Made by a program: the position numbers and the translations under genes | Part shown: one piece after another, positions 1-10,604 of the stretch | Numbering within the stretch: position 1 is the stretch's first letter | How the letters are laid out: each line of letters starts with the position of its first letter | Assembly (NCBI GenBank): GCA_036924285.1 | Contig: JAYKYS010000007.1 | Location: 7,564,001-7,628,000, forward strand | Reading direction: 5' to 3' | Source: Asterella californica | Taxonomy: Eukaryota; Streptophyta; Marchantiopsida; Marchantiales; Aytoniaceae | DNA length: 64,000 nucleotides | The notes under the pieces: generated by a model | What the model was told of the DNA's origin: nothing | Databases searched by the model: none | What the model saw: the letters and a program-made list of their open reading frames with translations, nothing else

Positions 1-439
1 TTAGAATCCGAGAGCCGAGGTTATTGGCTCGAGAAGAAAATCTTACCCAGGATCGTAAGTGAGTGGCATGTGCCTGGAAGCACAACTTGCCTCTTCATGG
101 AGGACAGGCAGGGAAGGAACGGATGGAGGTAAAGTCTTACCGGGAGTCGAGGAAGTGACTTCTGGCGAAGCTGTTTCTGCATCTCTTTCCCAAGGGGAAA
201 GCGCAGAAGACGAGGTACCTTGGAGATCAAGACGTGGAGTTCCTGGAAGCAGTGTGTGCGGAAGGAGTGCCCGTCAACTGGACAGAGCTAGTGTACAGAC
301 GGAGCTAGTGTACTTAGGTACCCCGGCAGGAAGACACTTGACACCTTTTCTCTGTTACTTGTACGTAGCCATGGGGGATCTCACGGAAGATCAGTTGGTG
401 AAGTATGGGCCAACAGGGCAACATGAGACGAAGGAGGAG
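1..439 (+). pseudogene. Left part of the LTR-encoded ORF of the outer (older) giant-LTR element, broken
   Basis: Translation of the plus strand resembles the middle of the long ORF found inside the LTRs of the inner element (same GYW.EKKILP, WHVPGSTTCLF and CYLYVAMGDL blocks). Frame 1 runs from the window edge to a TAA near 130, where a base is missing relative to the intact copy. The homology continues in other frames and ends at KEE just before 440. The rest of the protein resumes at 19118 (ETSEEDD), so the inner element split this gene. The 5' end of this copy lies outside the window. Function unknown. Confidence 0.8.
1..439 (+). mobile_element. Outer giant LTR, left part (continues at 19118)
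   Basis: This is a divergent copy of the 6-kb LTR of the inner element in opposite orientation. By comparison with the inner LTR, roughly 2.3 kb of it should lie left of the window. Whether it is a solo LTR or the 3' LTR of a complete element cannot be decided here. Confidence 0.8.
435..439. repeat. Target-site duplication, left copy (AGGAG)
   Basis: AGGAG directly precedes the TG start of the inner element and recurs directly after its CA end at 19118-19122. Five bases is the normal duplication length for Ty3/Gypsy integration. Removing the element and one copy restores the reading of the outer LTR ORF across the site. Confidence 0.95.
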
Positions 440-1013
440 TGTAGTGACGAAGGATTTCTCCTTTTGCCCATTTAGTATACAAGATATCGTTCCCACAGAG
501 GATTTGCACAAGTAACGCTGCTCTAAGTTCTAAGATCTGTTCAAACACACAAACACACAAGTTTTGCCTAGAAAATCCCGTCTTCTCACAAAACCACACA
601 AAACAATACGTCTTCCAGATACGCCAAATGGTGCTCTGGACCCAAACAAACAACTACCAACTAAAATATCACACAACTATTCACAGAGAAGCTCGGGAAG
701 ACGATCTTCCTGCTTCCAGGTTGCTTCTTCCGGTCTTCTCGATACCGTCTTCCCGAAGCGATTCTCGTCTTCTGGGGGTTTAGCTCGTCTTCTCACACCT
801 CCAGAAGGCTGTCCGGCTTCGCAGAAGTCGACTGGTAACAGTCGTTACTCCTTATTCTCACACTCACATTTCATCGGGTTGGATAAATCACAGGGTGTAT
901 GCCCCCTGTAGCCTTCCCAGGCTTCTGCCTACGGAAGTTGTCTTCCTGCAGCACTACAACGACATTCACCTTCACGGAAGCTCAATAGAAGTCTCGGAAA
1001 CTCACTAGAAGAA

Positions 1014-1079
1014 GGTAAGAAGATGGGGAAGAAGGTGGGAAGATGGGAAGAAGATGGGAAGATGGGGAAGAAGAAGAAA
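1014..1079. repeat. GA-rich low-complexity tract in the 3' LTR
   Basis: Run of GAAGATGGGAA-type units (AAGAAGATGGGGAAG and variants) on the plus strand. It is matched at 13715-13780 and, as a shortened pyrimidine version, at about 21635-21690 in the outer LTR. Confidence 0.8.
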
Positions 1080-2085
1080 TCCAAACAAGAGAAAACAAGA
1101 TGAAAAGAGGCAATTAAGATTCCGACAGGCTTCTAGTCCGGATCTTGACTAACAAGCCATCCCTGCTTGTAATAGTTTGGGGAGGAAGACAACAAACGTG
1201 AGTACTGTGGCACCGTCTTCTACTCGAGGATGTCGTCTTCTGTTGCGGGAAGAAGTCTTCCTTCTTCTTCACTTCGCTGCTCTGACTGCTCTGTCTTCTG
1301 TGATCACTTACCCAGAAGACCGTTCGTACGTAGATCCCAAGTGCTCTACTGAACGAGTCAAGCTACACTCCACAACTGCTGACAGTCACCGCCACTCAAG
1401 AAGAACACTTCCCATGCACAATTGGGAGCGAATTCAATACAATCCACCATCCAGAAGACACGAGCGAAGCTGTTGCACTCAAATCCACAATCTATTCTCC
1501 GAGAAGAAGTCACAATGGCATTGGGAAGCTCACTCTCGCTACCTCCTGCGTCTACTCCTCGACACACCAGTCTAATCAGCAGGTCTGCACGAGGATGCCG
1601 TTCCCTGTTCCTAGACTGTCCACTACTTCTATCTACATCGTCGAACCACTGCTGGTGCGAGTATGCAGACCCCTCCTGTATATTTCAAGACTATTCGTAT
1701 GTTTCCAACAATGGGTGTAGTGCTCTCAGACTGTCTCTGCTCTAATGTGTGTCGTCTGCCTGCCTGTAGAATCGGTATGTATGTTCAGTTACTGCCGAAT
1801 TCTACAGACCTGGCAGAGCTCTCAGAGAGATTTTCTCCTACCATGCTATCCTACTTAACCATCTGCCTTGGGAGGCGACCACCAGGGAGAGAGAGAGAGG
1901 CGCTGACAAGAGGTTGTCACCTCACATGCATGCGGTCCCTCTTCCCAATTAGTCCTCCACTGTATTACTCCTACGCTACCTATGCTGCCACATGGGGTCC
2001 TAACTATTTTTACATGGAAAACTGCCACCCTTAAGATAGCATGTCCAATCCTACTAAATCTGGAAATGTCGATTAAGTTTGCTAA

Positions 2086-4428
2086 CTACTCTGATTGCTC
2101 GGTGGCAATCTCCACATGATCTGATCCTACCGGGGCTACTACCTCGACTTCTGATGGGCTGGGAAGCCCTGCACTTACCTCGGGTACCACTGAGGTAGCT
2201 TCCCTCTCCTCGCTCTTCGCTGATCCTGCTATTTCTGTGGCTGCGTCTTCTTCGGCTTCGACTTCGGAAGACGGAATTGTCTTCTGGGAAGACGAGTCGA
2301 ATGGTGCGTCTTCGGTCTTCTGAGGCACAGATGCAGTACTAGGGACCATGGCGATCTCATAGGGGTCCGAGGAAGTTGCTTCCTCCACGCGGAATACCTG
2401 GGAAGACGGCTCGTCTTCCTGTCTTCCAGAAGACATCATGTCTTCCGGGGCGTCTTCCTGAGTCTTCTCGTCTTCCAACGCTGTCACCACCAAGTGTACA
2501 GCGAGATCGAACTCCTCCTTCTCCATTCCGGATCCAGTCGAGGGTGCTGGGGCTTGGGAAGATGCAGTTGCAGGTGTCGGAAGCGAGGGAAGACCATAAA
2601 GTGTCTTCACTCCTTCTATCTGTCTATCCAGGTACCTGAACATGCTATCTCTGCATTCCATCAACCTCGTCTTGGACTCGCTGTCCCATTCCCTAGCTAA
2701 GGTAAGTAACTTCTTACCCGCGGTGAAGTTGAACTTCTTCCGAAGCGCTTCTACCGACTGAGCTAGCATCTTCTGCGCACGGGCCTCTACTGCTTCCCTC
2801 TGCGTCTTCTCTGTTGCAGCTCGCGCTTCTGCGGCTTCTCGCTGCATCTTCCAAGTGGTCTGCTCTTCTGCGAGGGCAGTGATCTTCTCCCGTACTCGGA
2901 GAACTTCCTGATCACGCTGCTGTACTCGTGTCTGCAACTCCTGGTTGCTCTTCCGAAGTTGCATCGACTCCTTGGCAGAAGCGGCTGCTTCCGCCTTGTA
3001 CCTGGCTACAAGCTTCTCCGTAGTGCGGAGGCTAGCTTCCAATGACTCCGTCTTCTGCTGGCTGTCTTCCTGTGGCAGCAAGGTGCGCAGACCGAATCCA
3101 GGCAGTAAAGGCTTCTCCTGTGCCCTCGCTCTCCTTTCCAGCAACTCCATAGCGGGCTGGATCTCCTTCTGCAAGTAGGCACTGAACTCCTCCAGTCGTC
3201 TTCCTGCAGAAGACAAGTTCATCCCCACCACTCGCTCGAGGGTATCGACTTCGTCTTCCAGAGGCAAGGGAGCCTCTTCCACCACTACGGCCTTCATCTT
3301 CTGCGCACGAGAAGAAGCTACTCTTCTCATCTTCCGGGGTGGAAGACCCCTCGTGGCAGGAGCGGTTCTCCTCTTTGCGCTTCCTCGCATCGCAGTAGGA
3401 GTGCCCATCCATCCTTCGTCTTCTGGAGTCTTCGGAAGACTCCCAGGTGTTACAGAAGCTGTCTTCTGCTCCGATCGGGTACTCAGCAAGTCTTCCTCCG
3501 AGTCCGACTCCGATCCTGAATGGATGAGGGAGATGGGTGTCCTCGGTACACTTCTGTGACCCATCTTCCTCACTGGCGTGGCGTCTTCCGACCCACTAGA
3601 CTCGTCTTCCCTCACCAGAAGCGTCTTCTGGTGAGAGCCGAGTCTCAGCTGTGGCATCAGAGTGGGAGGGGGCGTTGCTGCTGCCTCTCGGTCATCGTCT
3701 TCCGAGGTCTCCTCCTTCACCTCCTGTCGCTCCGTTGGCCCATATACTGCCAGCTGATCTTCCCTAAGATCCCCCATGGCTACATACAAGTAGCAGAAGA
3801 AGGGCGTCAGATGTCCTCCCGCCGAGATACCCAAGTATGCTAGCTCCGTCTGTACATAGTTGTGGATGTACGCGCCCCAGTGGATTGGCACTCTGTCATC
3901 CCACACTGATTCCAGGAACTCCACGTCCTGATCTCCTAAGTACCTCGTCTTCTGCGCTTTTCCCTTGGGGAAAAGATGCAGAAACAACTTCGCTAGAAGT
4001 CGCTTCTTCGGCTCCCGGTAAGACTCTATCTTCCAACCATTCCTCCCCTGCCTGTCTTCCACGAAAAGGCAGGTGGTACTCCCAGGCACATGCCATGAAC
4101 TCACAATCTTAGGCAAGATCTTCTTCTCGTACCAATATCCTCGGTTCTCGGTCTCAGGCCTGTGAAACGCCTTACGCCACCAGTCTTCTGTCCAGGAAGA
4201 TGGTCTTCCCCGAGCAACTCCTGCCTTCGCAGGTACACGGTTACGCGGTGGTAACGCGGCCCACACCTCCTCCAGAAGCCCTTGATCTGCGAGGTTCCAG
4301 TTCCACAGGAAGAAGTCGAGACCCAACTCCTTGAGGAAAGGAGTGGCCTCGGCCAATTCTGTCGCTGGTAACACCAAGCCTCGCGGATGCATCGACATAC
4401 CTGGAAGATCTGCTGCACTAAACCACAA
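2086..4428 (-). CDS. LTR-encoded acidic coiled-coil protein, intact copy (unknown function)
   Basis: Open for 780 codons. The first codon of the open frame (4428) is TTG; the first ATG is at 4398 and would give 770 residues. Residues about 1-230 form a globular, Trp-rich part (FFLWNWNL, WWRKAFHRP, WHVPGSTTCLF). Residues about 230-400 are acidic and low-complexity with many SED/EDE runs and basic KRR patches. Residues about 400-590 are strongly heptad-like (LRKSNQELQTRVQQRDQE), a likely coiled coil. The C-terminal 180 are Glu/Ser/Thr-rich. It has no protease, RT, integrase or envelope features and no signal peptide. It lies wholly inside the LTR on the gag-pol strand. Three copies in the window share the architecture, so it is an old part of the family. 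I recognise no domain; a captured host gene or a chaperone-like accessory protein are both possible. Confidence 0.7.
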   Translation of the reverse strand: MWFSAADLPGMSMHPRGLVLPATELAEATPFLKELGLDFFLWNWNLADQGLLEEVWAALPPRNRVPAKAGVARGRPSSWTEDWWRKAFHRPETENRGYWYEKKILPKIVSSWHVPGSTTCLFVEDRQGRNGWKIESYREPKKRLLAKLFLHLFPKGKAQKTRYLGDQDVEFLESVWDDRVPIHWGAYIHNYVQTELAYLGISAGGHLTPFFCYLYVAMGDLREDQLAVYGPTERQEVKEETSEDDDREAAATPPPTLMPQLRLGSHQKTLLVREDESSGSEDATPVRKMGHRSVPRTPISLIHSGSESDSEEDLLSTRSEQKTASVTPGSLPKTPEDEGWMGTPTAMRGSAKRRTAPATRGLPPRKMRRVASSRAQKMKAVVVEEAPLPLEDEVDTLERVVGMNLSSAGRRLEEFSAYLQKEIQPAMELLERRARAQEKPLLPGFGLRTLLPQEDSQQKTESLEASLRTTEKLVARYKAEAAASAKESMQLRKSNQELQTRVQQRDQEVLRVREKITALAEEQTTWKMQREAAEARAATEKTQREAVEARAQKMLAQSVEALRKKFNFTAGKKLLTLAREWDSESKTRLMECRDSMFRYLDRQIEGVKTLYGLPSLPTPATASSQAPAPSTGSGMEKEEFDLAVHLVVTALEDEKTQEDAPEDMMSSGRQEDEPSSQVFRVEEATSSDPYEIAMVPSTASVPQKTEDAPFDSSSQKTIPSSEVEAEEDAATEIAGSAKSEEREATSVVPEVSAGLPSPSEVEVVAPVGSDHVEIATEQSE

Positions 4429-5286
4429 GCACCTACGATGAGCTGAAGGCTCAGTTCTTCCCGAGTGCCCACAGTCTAGCTTCCACTCTCTGAAGACGAA
4501 CCTAGTCTACCAGAAGACAGCTACTCCGTCTTCTGAGATTCTAACAGTACTTCCTAGATAGCTCTCGTCTTCCGAGCTATATCTAAACAATCCTATCTAA
4601 GCAAGGCCTCGCATGGATTACCAAGAAGACAACCCACCTTGCATTACATCCTACTTCCTAACAGAAGATACAAGATATGCGAGAAGTAGAGTATGAGAAA
4701 GGTTCAGAAGATGGTTGCGGGCTCCTGCGGTGACAGTGGCCTCTGGGAAGACACTTGGGACAGCTTCCGATTCAATGTCTTTCTCGGAAGACCTCCTGAA
4801 GTCAGACTTCCCTTCACTGGTCTCACCTGTCTTCCTCTTCCTACGAGCAATCTATCCTCACAACAGACTCAAGACATGTGCACTCTATTCTTCTGACTTC
4901 TCACCTCTCATACGCACTCAGAAGAAGTTTGCTGCATGATGGGAAGACATGACCCTCGACCATTCTCTCCGGATTCTGCCAGCAATACTTCTCACAACTC
5001 TCTTCTAAGTTCGGGAAGAAGAAGGAACAGGCTGCTATGGGTTGGACAGAAGAGACCCGAAATGGACCCTCACGTCTTCTCGCTCATTTTGCCAGCCTTT
5101 CAGTCTTCTAGTCTCTCTAGGAAGATGTGGAGTTGAGAAGCTTGGAAGACCGGGAGGCACAGGCCTAGTTCCCGAGTTCCAACTTCTCGAAATAACACAA
5201 CAACTCACCATACCACTCAGGCTTCGTATCAAGTCTCTCTAAACACAAAAGCCAAGCAAATCCACTCTTGATACGAATTGTGTTCA

Positions 5287-5376
5287 GTCGACTTCCGAAG
5301 ACAGTCTTCCGAAGATGTCTTCCGAAGATAGTCAAGTTCAAGAAGCGTCTTCCGAGGATGTTCCCATCTTCCGAAT
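5287..5376. repeat. Cluster of CTTCCGAAG palindromes in the 3' LTR
   Basis: Five near-identical palindromic words of the form TCTTCCGAAGA lie within 90 bp. A matching cluster is in the 5' LTR at about 17988-18077. They look like a locally amplified hexamer or possible protein-binding sites; no function is shown. Confidence 0.7.
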
Positions 5377-6165
5377 CGTCTTTTATTTCAAGTTTCGGGG
5401 GTAGAGAGGTAGTAGGGTAGAGAAATTGATAGTTGGGTTCGCCAATTTGAAGACTAGGGGTAGGGAAGCTCGAATTGAGCTCGGGAAGAAGCAAGGAGAT
5501 ATCTTGACAGAAATTGGGCAGCGCTTCTGCGCCCAATGTCTCAATAGGAAAGATGGGGGGTGGGGTAATCGATCAGGCTGCCTGCACACAATCAAGGAAG
5601 CGCGGGGAATACCAAGCAATGGCGAGAAGAAGTGGGAAGGGGAAAGAACAGGGGAAAGAACCTCTACAGTCTTCTTCGGCTCCCGAGTTGCCTTTGACCT
5701 CCACGCGCTTCTGGCTCTTTGTCCTAGCTTCCAATGCGACTCCTCTCGAATGCACCTGCTGTCAATTTTGGTCCACACCTTGATTCTTCTCTCGCTTCTA
5801 CTCGCCACTCTCCACTGTCAACTTCTCGGAGGCTCCACAGAAATGCCTTCGCTCCTTCTGCTGTTTGTGCTCCCGCAATCCGATTTCACCCTTCGCCTAG
5901 TTGCCAACGTACTCTCTACTACCTCGATGTCTTACTCGATTCCTCTCTCAATGCTAGCTCGAAGTTCACTCTCTCAATTCGATCTTCTTCAGGCGCACTG
6001 TGCTGCGGGAAGTTGGAAGGTGGCTAATGTGCTTCCTCACGCATCTTCCCCGCAGATTAGGGGTTCTCGTTCTTGGTGTCTTCCTGACCTACCTACCTAT
6101 TCGGTGTGCTCCAGTAGGTACACCTACTTGTTTACCCGAAAACTCGTGGTCAGGCCTTCGTGATT

Positions 6166-6290
6166 GCTGTCTTCCGGAAGACAGGTGTCTTCCGCCGTCT
6201 TCCCATCTTCTGCCGTCTTCCTATCTTCCGAAGACGCAACTGAGAAGACGGTCTTCCGAAGACGGTCGTCTTCTGAAGAAGTCAACTTCT
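6166..6290. repeat. GAAGAC/GTCTTC palindrome cluster near the LTR start
   Basis: About ten GTCTTC or GAAGAC words are packed in 125 bp, several as GTCTTCCGAAGAC. The 14-bp length difference between the two LTRs lies here, consistent with slippage in this repeat. The cluster is about 70 to 200 bp downstream of the TATA-like box in the sense direction. Confidence 0.75.
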
Positions 6291-6361
6291 TATTACAAAC
6301 AGCTCTTAAGATCATCTTCCTGTTAAGGAAGACGTAACCTTAAGTAACAACGCTTCTTCAG

Positions 6362-6370
6362 TTATATAAA
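6362..6370 (-). promoter_or_regulatory. TATA-like box in the 3' LTR
   Basis: The sense strand reads TTTATATAA about 60 bp into the LTR from its TGTGGTGCC start. If it is used, U3 would be only around 100 bp. Almost all of the LTR, including the long ORF, would then lie in R-U5 downstream of transcription start. Position and sequence are seen; promoter use is inferred. Confidence 0.45.
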
Positions 6371-6430
6371 CAAGTCATTAATCTCAAAAATCTCAAAAAT
6401 TCGTGAATACTGTAATTTGTGGGCACCACA

Positions 6431-6488
6431 TACGCCCACCCTCACATGTTTGCGTCCCCGCAAACATCAGTGGTTCCTGCACTTCTGT
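6431..6488 (-). promoter_or_regulatory. Hairpin and purine tract between pol and the 3' LTR
   Basis: Only 58 bp separate the pol stop from the 3' LTR. They hold a perfect 9-bp stem with a 4-base loop (ATGTTTGCG/CGCAAACAT, 6446-6467). Next to the LTR is a short sense-strand purine-rich run, GAGGGTGGGCG (6434-6444), the best candidate for the plus-strand primer tract, though short and imperfect. Confidence 0.5.
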
Positions 6489-9400
6489 TTACGTCCAGTA
6501 CTTCTTGACGCGCCACCCATTAACACGAGTGGTCATCAGTGTACCGTCCAACTCTTCCAACTGCAAAGAGCCATTGTCGAAGACCTCTAAGACACGGTAA
6601 GGTCCCCTCCAGCGAAGATGAAGTTTCCCGGGGAACTTAATATGACGGTTGTCGTAGAGGAGTACCAAGTCCCCGTCCACAACAGTCACCTTCCTCAACT
6701 TGCTATCGTAGTTTACCTTACGTTGCGTTTGCACCTCGTATGTCTTCTCCAAGGCTGCATTCCTGTCTTCTTCAAACTCTACGAAGTTCAGAAGATGCTG
6801 CTCCTGGCTCTCTTCTTCTCCCATGCGTGCGGATACGGCTAACCGGTATGTTGGGACCTCTAACTCAATGGGCACAATGGGCGTCATGCCGTAAGTTAGG
6901 TAGAAAGGCGTCTTCTGGGTAGTGACCTTAGGTGAAATTCTGAAAGCCCACAACACAGATGGCAATTTCGTGTCCCAGTCATACACATGGTTAACAGTTA
7001 CCTTGTTCAGGATGTTACACAGAAGACCGTTCGACTTCTCCGTCAGCCCATTAGCTTTCGGGTTGTATGGCGTCGTCTTCCGATGCTTAATCCTGAAGTA
7101 TTGGGTCAGGAGAGAGATAGTCTCATTTAAGAAATGAGTGCCCCTATCTGACACCAATTCCAGCGGACATCCATACCTAGTGATGATGTTATGCCATAGG
7201 AACCTTGCTACTACTGCGGCATCGTTCTTTCTCGTGGCCTCGCCTTCCATCATCTTGGTGGCATAGTCGGTAGCTATTAAGATGTACCTTGCTCGTGTTC
7301 TTCTCGCCACCGGGGCGATAGGACCTACAAAGTCGATCCCCCACTTTTCGAACGGGGCAAGCGGAAGAATGGGAGTAAGTGGCCACCTTGTTGTAGCGGT
7401 CGGTCTTCCCACCCTCTGGCATGCATCGCACTTCCTGATCTCCTGGAAAGTGTCTCGGTACATAGTTGGCCACCAGTATCCGGCGTCTAGCATCTTCTTT
7501 ACTGTGGTCGTCAATCCGTAGTGACCCCCAGCATCTTCGTAGTGAAGACCTGTGATCACTGATTTTATTTCTGACGGCTCGAGACATCTTCTCAGCTTCT
7601 CGTCATGTCCCTTTCGAAACAGGATACCCTGGAAGATAGCATATGGACCTGCCTTGTGTAAGAAGACGGCCTTCTGCTCCGCATCCAATCCCTCGGGGTA
7701 CTGTTGGTCTTCCAAGAACCTTCTCAAGTCCTTGAAGATCGACTCTTCTGTGGAATTCGCAAAGACTGGATCAGAAGATCTAGCCTCGTCTTCTGGGAAG
7801 CAGGCGGTACGCCCCCCCTCAGATGAAAGTGTCTCTGCGAAAACCGAAAACAACTTCTCGTCAGGAAACTCGTCTTCCACTTCATCTTCTCGTCGTTCTG
7901 TCTCCAACCTGGATAGGTAGTCAGCATTAACATGCTGTCTTCCGGGCCTGTACTCAACTGTGTAAGTAAATTCCTGGAGTAGGAGAATCCACCTAGCTAT
8001 CCTGCCAGACAAATCTGCTTTCTTTACAAGATGTTTCAAAGAGAAGTGATCTACATAGAAGACAAACGGGTTTGCCAGAAGATAGTGTCTAAACTTCCTA
8101 CAGGAGTAAATCATGCCAAGACACTCCCTTTCGGTTGTCGAGTACTTCTTCTCTGCATCACTGAGTTGTCTTCCCGCGTAGTAGATGGGGTAATCCTTCT
8201 TCTTCTCATCTTTCTGACTCAACACCACCCCGATGGCAAAAGCAGAAACATCCACATAAATGTGGAAGACTCTTTCCCAATCAGGCGGCCGTAGGACAGG
8301 GGATTCCGACAGAAGCCTCTTCATTTCTTCGAATGCTTCCTGCTGCTCAGAAGACCAAATGTATGGTTCGTCTTTCTTCAGCAACTTAGTGAGTCTTCCG
8401 GCTACCTCTGCGTACCTGTCAATAAACCTCTTGTAGTATCCTACGTTGCCAAGGAAGCTTCTCAACTGTGTCAGGTTAGCAGGTGGGTGGAGTTTCATGA
8501 TGACTTCCACCTTAGCACAGTCGACTTCTATACCTCTTCCGGAAATCCTATGTCCTAGTAAGATCCCCTCTGACATACCAAAGAAGCATTTCTCAGGGTG
8601 AAGTGCCAAACGATGTTCTCTACACTTCAGAAAACACTTCCTCAGAAATATCAAGTGGTCTTCTCTCGATCCAAACACACAGAAATCATCCAAGAAAATC
8701 TCCATAAAGGTGCGAAGATACTCCTTGAAGATTGTAATCATCAACCGCTGGAACGTGGCGGGTGCGTTGCATAAACCAAACGGCATTTGATTGTACGCGT
8801 ACGTGCCCCAATCAGTAGTGAAAATGGTTTTCGACTTGTCTTCTTCCCTGATTGAAACTTGGTTGTACCCAGAATACCCATCTAGGAAGCTGTAGAACTC
8901 ATGTCCTGCTACCTGGTCTAACACAGAGTCGGTGAATGGTAAAGGATGATGATCCTTTTTCGTGGCCAAGTTCAGCTTCCGGAAGTCCTGACACACTCGG
9001 ATCTTCCCTGTCTGTTTTTTCGGAACGATGACAATGGGAGCTACCCATTCACTGCTAAGTACTGGGAAGATGACGCCTGCCTTCAGGTATTGGTCAATCT
9101 GGTCCTTCACCAGCAGCGAGTACTTGGGGTTGAGCCGGTACTGCCTCTGCCGTGCAGGAACAACGCCTTCTAGCAAGTCGACGCGATGCTCTCCCAATTC
9201 TCGAGGTATGCCCTTCATGTCTTCTATGGTCCACGCGAAGACATCCTGGAACTCCGTCAGAAGTTCTCGAAAGTCTTCCAACTGCTGGCCCTCGATCACC
9301 TTGGAAAGCTTCAGCTTCTTCCCAGGAGCAACCTCCATCTCTTGGAGATCATCCGGGTTCACCATTCCTTCAGTGTGACTGTACTCACTGGCACCAAAGT

Positions 9401-10499
9401 ATTCCGGTTTGGGAGCTTCTTCTAGTTCGGATTCGTCTTCTGGAAGACCAACTATCGGATCTTCCGAAGGGAAGACGGTATTCTCGTCTTCTGGAAGACC
9501 AATTATCGGATCTTCCTGAGGGAAGACGGTATTCTCGTCTTCTGGAAGCTCTTCTTCCGCAATCTCGTAGCACTCAATGTATCCACAGACCACATCGTCC
9601 CTTTTCTCTGCTACTTCTGTAGCACACACGTTATTCACCATAAACTCATTATACCGTTCATCACTGTCAGAAGACGCAGCCGAGTCTTCTGAAGTGTACC
9701 CCTCTGTCGTAGACGGAGTTTCACCTTGGTGTCCAATCTTGATCCAAGGAAGCGAGACCTTAGCCTTCTCACCTGGCTTGGGTGTCGGATTGGGAAATCT
9801 CAAACGATGTCTTCTCCAATCGGTATTTACATTTGCAGCATACAGCCATGGTCTTCCTATCAACACCTGATACCCAACCTTAGCTACAGGTCGCAAAATG
9901 ATGTAAGTGAGATAAAAAGATACTCCACCAATTACCGTGAGGACATCTTTCAGTTGCCCCAGAGGTCTTCTTCTGGTCTGGTCCGCCATTCTGAGGATTC
10001 TCGGAGTAGGCTGGAACTCAGTGAAGCCTAGGGCATGCGCCGTTTCTTCCGTCATGATGTTCACTCCGGAGCCGGAATCAATGGGTACCTTCTTCAGAAG
10101 ACAGCCATGGATCTCCATATCAAGTTCTGGGGCTCCCAAGTCCTCATGCTCTACCCTTAGGATCGGGGTGCTCGTGGGAAGTTTAGCTGCCCTCCTCTTC
10201 CTCGATCCTCTAAGCACAGATTGTAACAACTTCCTGTAACCAGCGTTGTCATCCAACAGCTGTTGGAAGGTCACATCCGCCTTCTGATTCCACAAGTCTC
10301 GCAAGAAGTCGTACGGAGATCTTTTCAGAAGAGTGACTGGTGTTTCCAACAGAGAAGATGTAGTAGCTGCTTCCTTAGGTGGAAGACCAGAAGAGTGTCT
10401 TCTCTCGACTAGGGGCTGTTCCCGTGAGACAGGTGTTGCCGTAGTCGGTGTAGGAAGCTGCTGTACTATCTTCCGTCTCTTCTCCAGCTCTTCTTGCAT
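6489..10499 (-). CDS. pol: Gypsy pol polyprotein: protease, RT, RNase H, integrase
   Basis: 1336 residues from the first ATG (10499), although the frame is already open back to a TAG at 10605-10607. An aspartic protease is near residue 135 (PIDSGSGVNIM). An acidic spacer near 315-365 contains 17-residue repeats. RT covers about 450-640 (QDFRKLN, SFLDGYSGYNQ, MPFGLCNAPATFQ) with catalytic FLDD. RNase H covers about 720-870 (YVDVSAFAIG, ADYLSRL). Integrase follows with an H-H-C-C finger (HYEDAGGH...CDAC) and D, D, E at GIDFVGP, VSDRGTHF and TEKSNG. The end carries a GPY module (RWRGPYRVLEV). No chromodomain and no envelope ORF follow. All catalytic residues I can check are present, so the enzyme looks functional. 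Confidence 0.95.
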   Translation of the reverse strand: MQEELEKRRKIVQQLPTPTTATPVSREQPLVERRHSSGLPPKEAATTSSLLETPVTLLKRSPYDFLRDLWNQKADVTFQQLLDDNAGYRKLLQSVLRGSRKRRAAKLPTSTPILRVEHEDLGAPELDMEIHGCLLKKVPIDSGSGVNIMTEETAHALGFTEFQPTPRILRMADQTRRRPLGQLKDVLTVIGGVSFYLTYIILRPVAKVGYQVLIGRPWLYAANVNTDWRRHRLRFPNPTPKPGEKAKVSLPWIKIGHQGETPSTTEGYTSEDSAASSDSDERYNEFMVNNVCATEVAEKRDDVVCGYIECYEIAEEELPEDENTVFPQEDPIIGLPEDENTVFPSEDPIVGLPEDESELEEAPKPEYFGASEYSHTEGMVNPDDLQEMEVAPGKKLKLSKVIEGQQLEDFRELLTEFQDVFAWTIEDMKGIPRELGEHRVDLLEGVVPARQRQYRLNPKYSLLVKDQIDQYLKAGVIFPVLSSEWVAPIVIVPKKQTGKIRVCQDFRKLNLATKKDHHPLPFTDSVLDQVAGHEFYSFLDGYSGYNQVSIREEDKSKTIFTTDWGTYAYNQMPFGLCNAPATFQRLMITIFKEYLRTFMEIFLDDFCVFGSREDHLIFLRKCFLKCREHRLALHPEKCFFGMSEGILLGHRISGRGIEVDCAKVEVIMKLHPPANLTQLRSFLGNVGYYKRFIDRYAEVAGRLTKLLKKDEPYIWSSEQQEAFEEMKRLLSESPVLRPPDWERVFHIYVDVSAFAIGVVLSQKDEKKKDYPIYYAGRQLSDAEKKYSTTERECLGMIYSCRKFRHYLLANPFVFYVDHFSLKHLVKKADLSGRIARWILLLQEFTYTVEYRPGRQHVNADYLSRLETERREDEVEDEFPDEKLFSVFAETLSSEGGRTACFPEDEARSSDPVFANSTEESIFKDLRRFLEDQQYPEGLDAEQKAVFLHKAGPYAIFQGILFRKGHDEKLRRCLEPSEIKSVITGLHYEDAGGHYGLTTTVKKMLDAGYWWPTMYRDTFQEIRKCDACQRVGRPTATTRWPLTPILPLAPFEKWGIDFVGPIAPVARRTRARYILIATDYATKMMEGEATRKNDAAVVARFLWHNIITRYGCPLELVSDRGTHFLNETISLLTQYFRIKHRKTTPYNPKANGLTEKSNGLLCNILNKVTVNHVYDWDTKLPSVLWAFRISPKVTTQKTPFYLTYGMTPIVPIELEVPTYRLAVSARMGEEESQEQHLLNFVEFEEDRNAALEKTYEVQTQRKVNYDSKLRKVTVVDGDLVLLYDNRHIKFPGKLHLRWRGPYRVLEVFDNGSLQLEELDGTLMTTRVNGWRVKKYWT
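9437..9545 (-). repeat. 51-bp tandem repeat in pol (acidic linker)
   Basis: A 51-bp unit occurs about 2.2 times in frame, giving the 17-residue unit ENTVFPQEDPIIGLPED. It lies between protease and RT, a spacer that tolerates length change, and it is again built on GAAGAC words. Confidence 0.85.
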
Positions 10500-10604
10500 G
10501 ATCGCTTCAACCTCTTGTCTTATGTCAGGAGCAAAGTACTTCGGATCTTCTCGGTCGTAAGTAGGAGAAGACGGCCGCTCAGGAGAAGATGACCTCTCCT
10601 TTTG

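Larger units (their letters stand above)
440..6430 (-). repeat. 3' LTR of the inner element
   Basis: It matches 13141-19117 nearly base for base, at offset 12701 for most of its length. It carries 14 extra bases near 6250, after which the offset is 12687. It starts TGTAGTGACG and ends GGGCACCACA on the plus strand. It contains the intact long ORF at 2086-4428. The stretches 440-2085 and 4429-6361 have no recognisable gene on either strand. Confidence 0.95.

Noticed and set aside
1177..2034. Plus-strand frames of 107-132 codons repeated in both LTRs
   Set aside because: They overlap one another in different frames and lack domain signals; composition explains their openness.
5426..6163. 245-codon plus-strand frame in the LTR, open in both LTR copies (also 18127-18864)
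   Set aside because: Antisense to the element; no recognisable domain; both copies being open is expected from their recent common origin. GAAGAC-rich sequence is poor in stops, so long chance frames are likely.
9152..9622. 156-codon plus-strand frame
   Set aside because: Lies antisense within pol, over the acidic linker repeats; a shadow frame.
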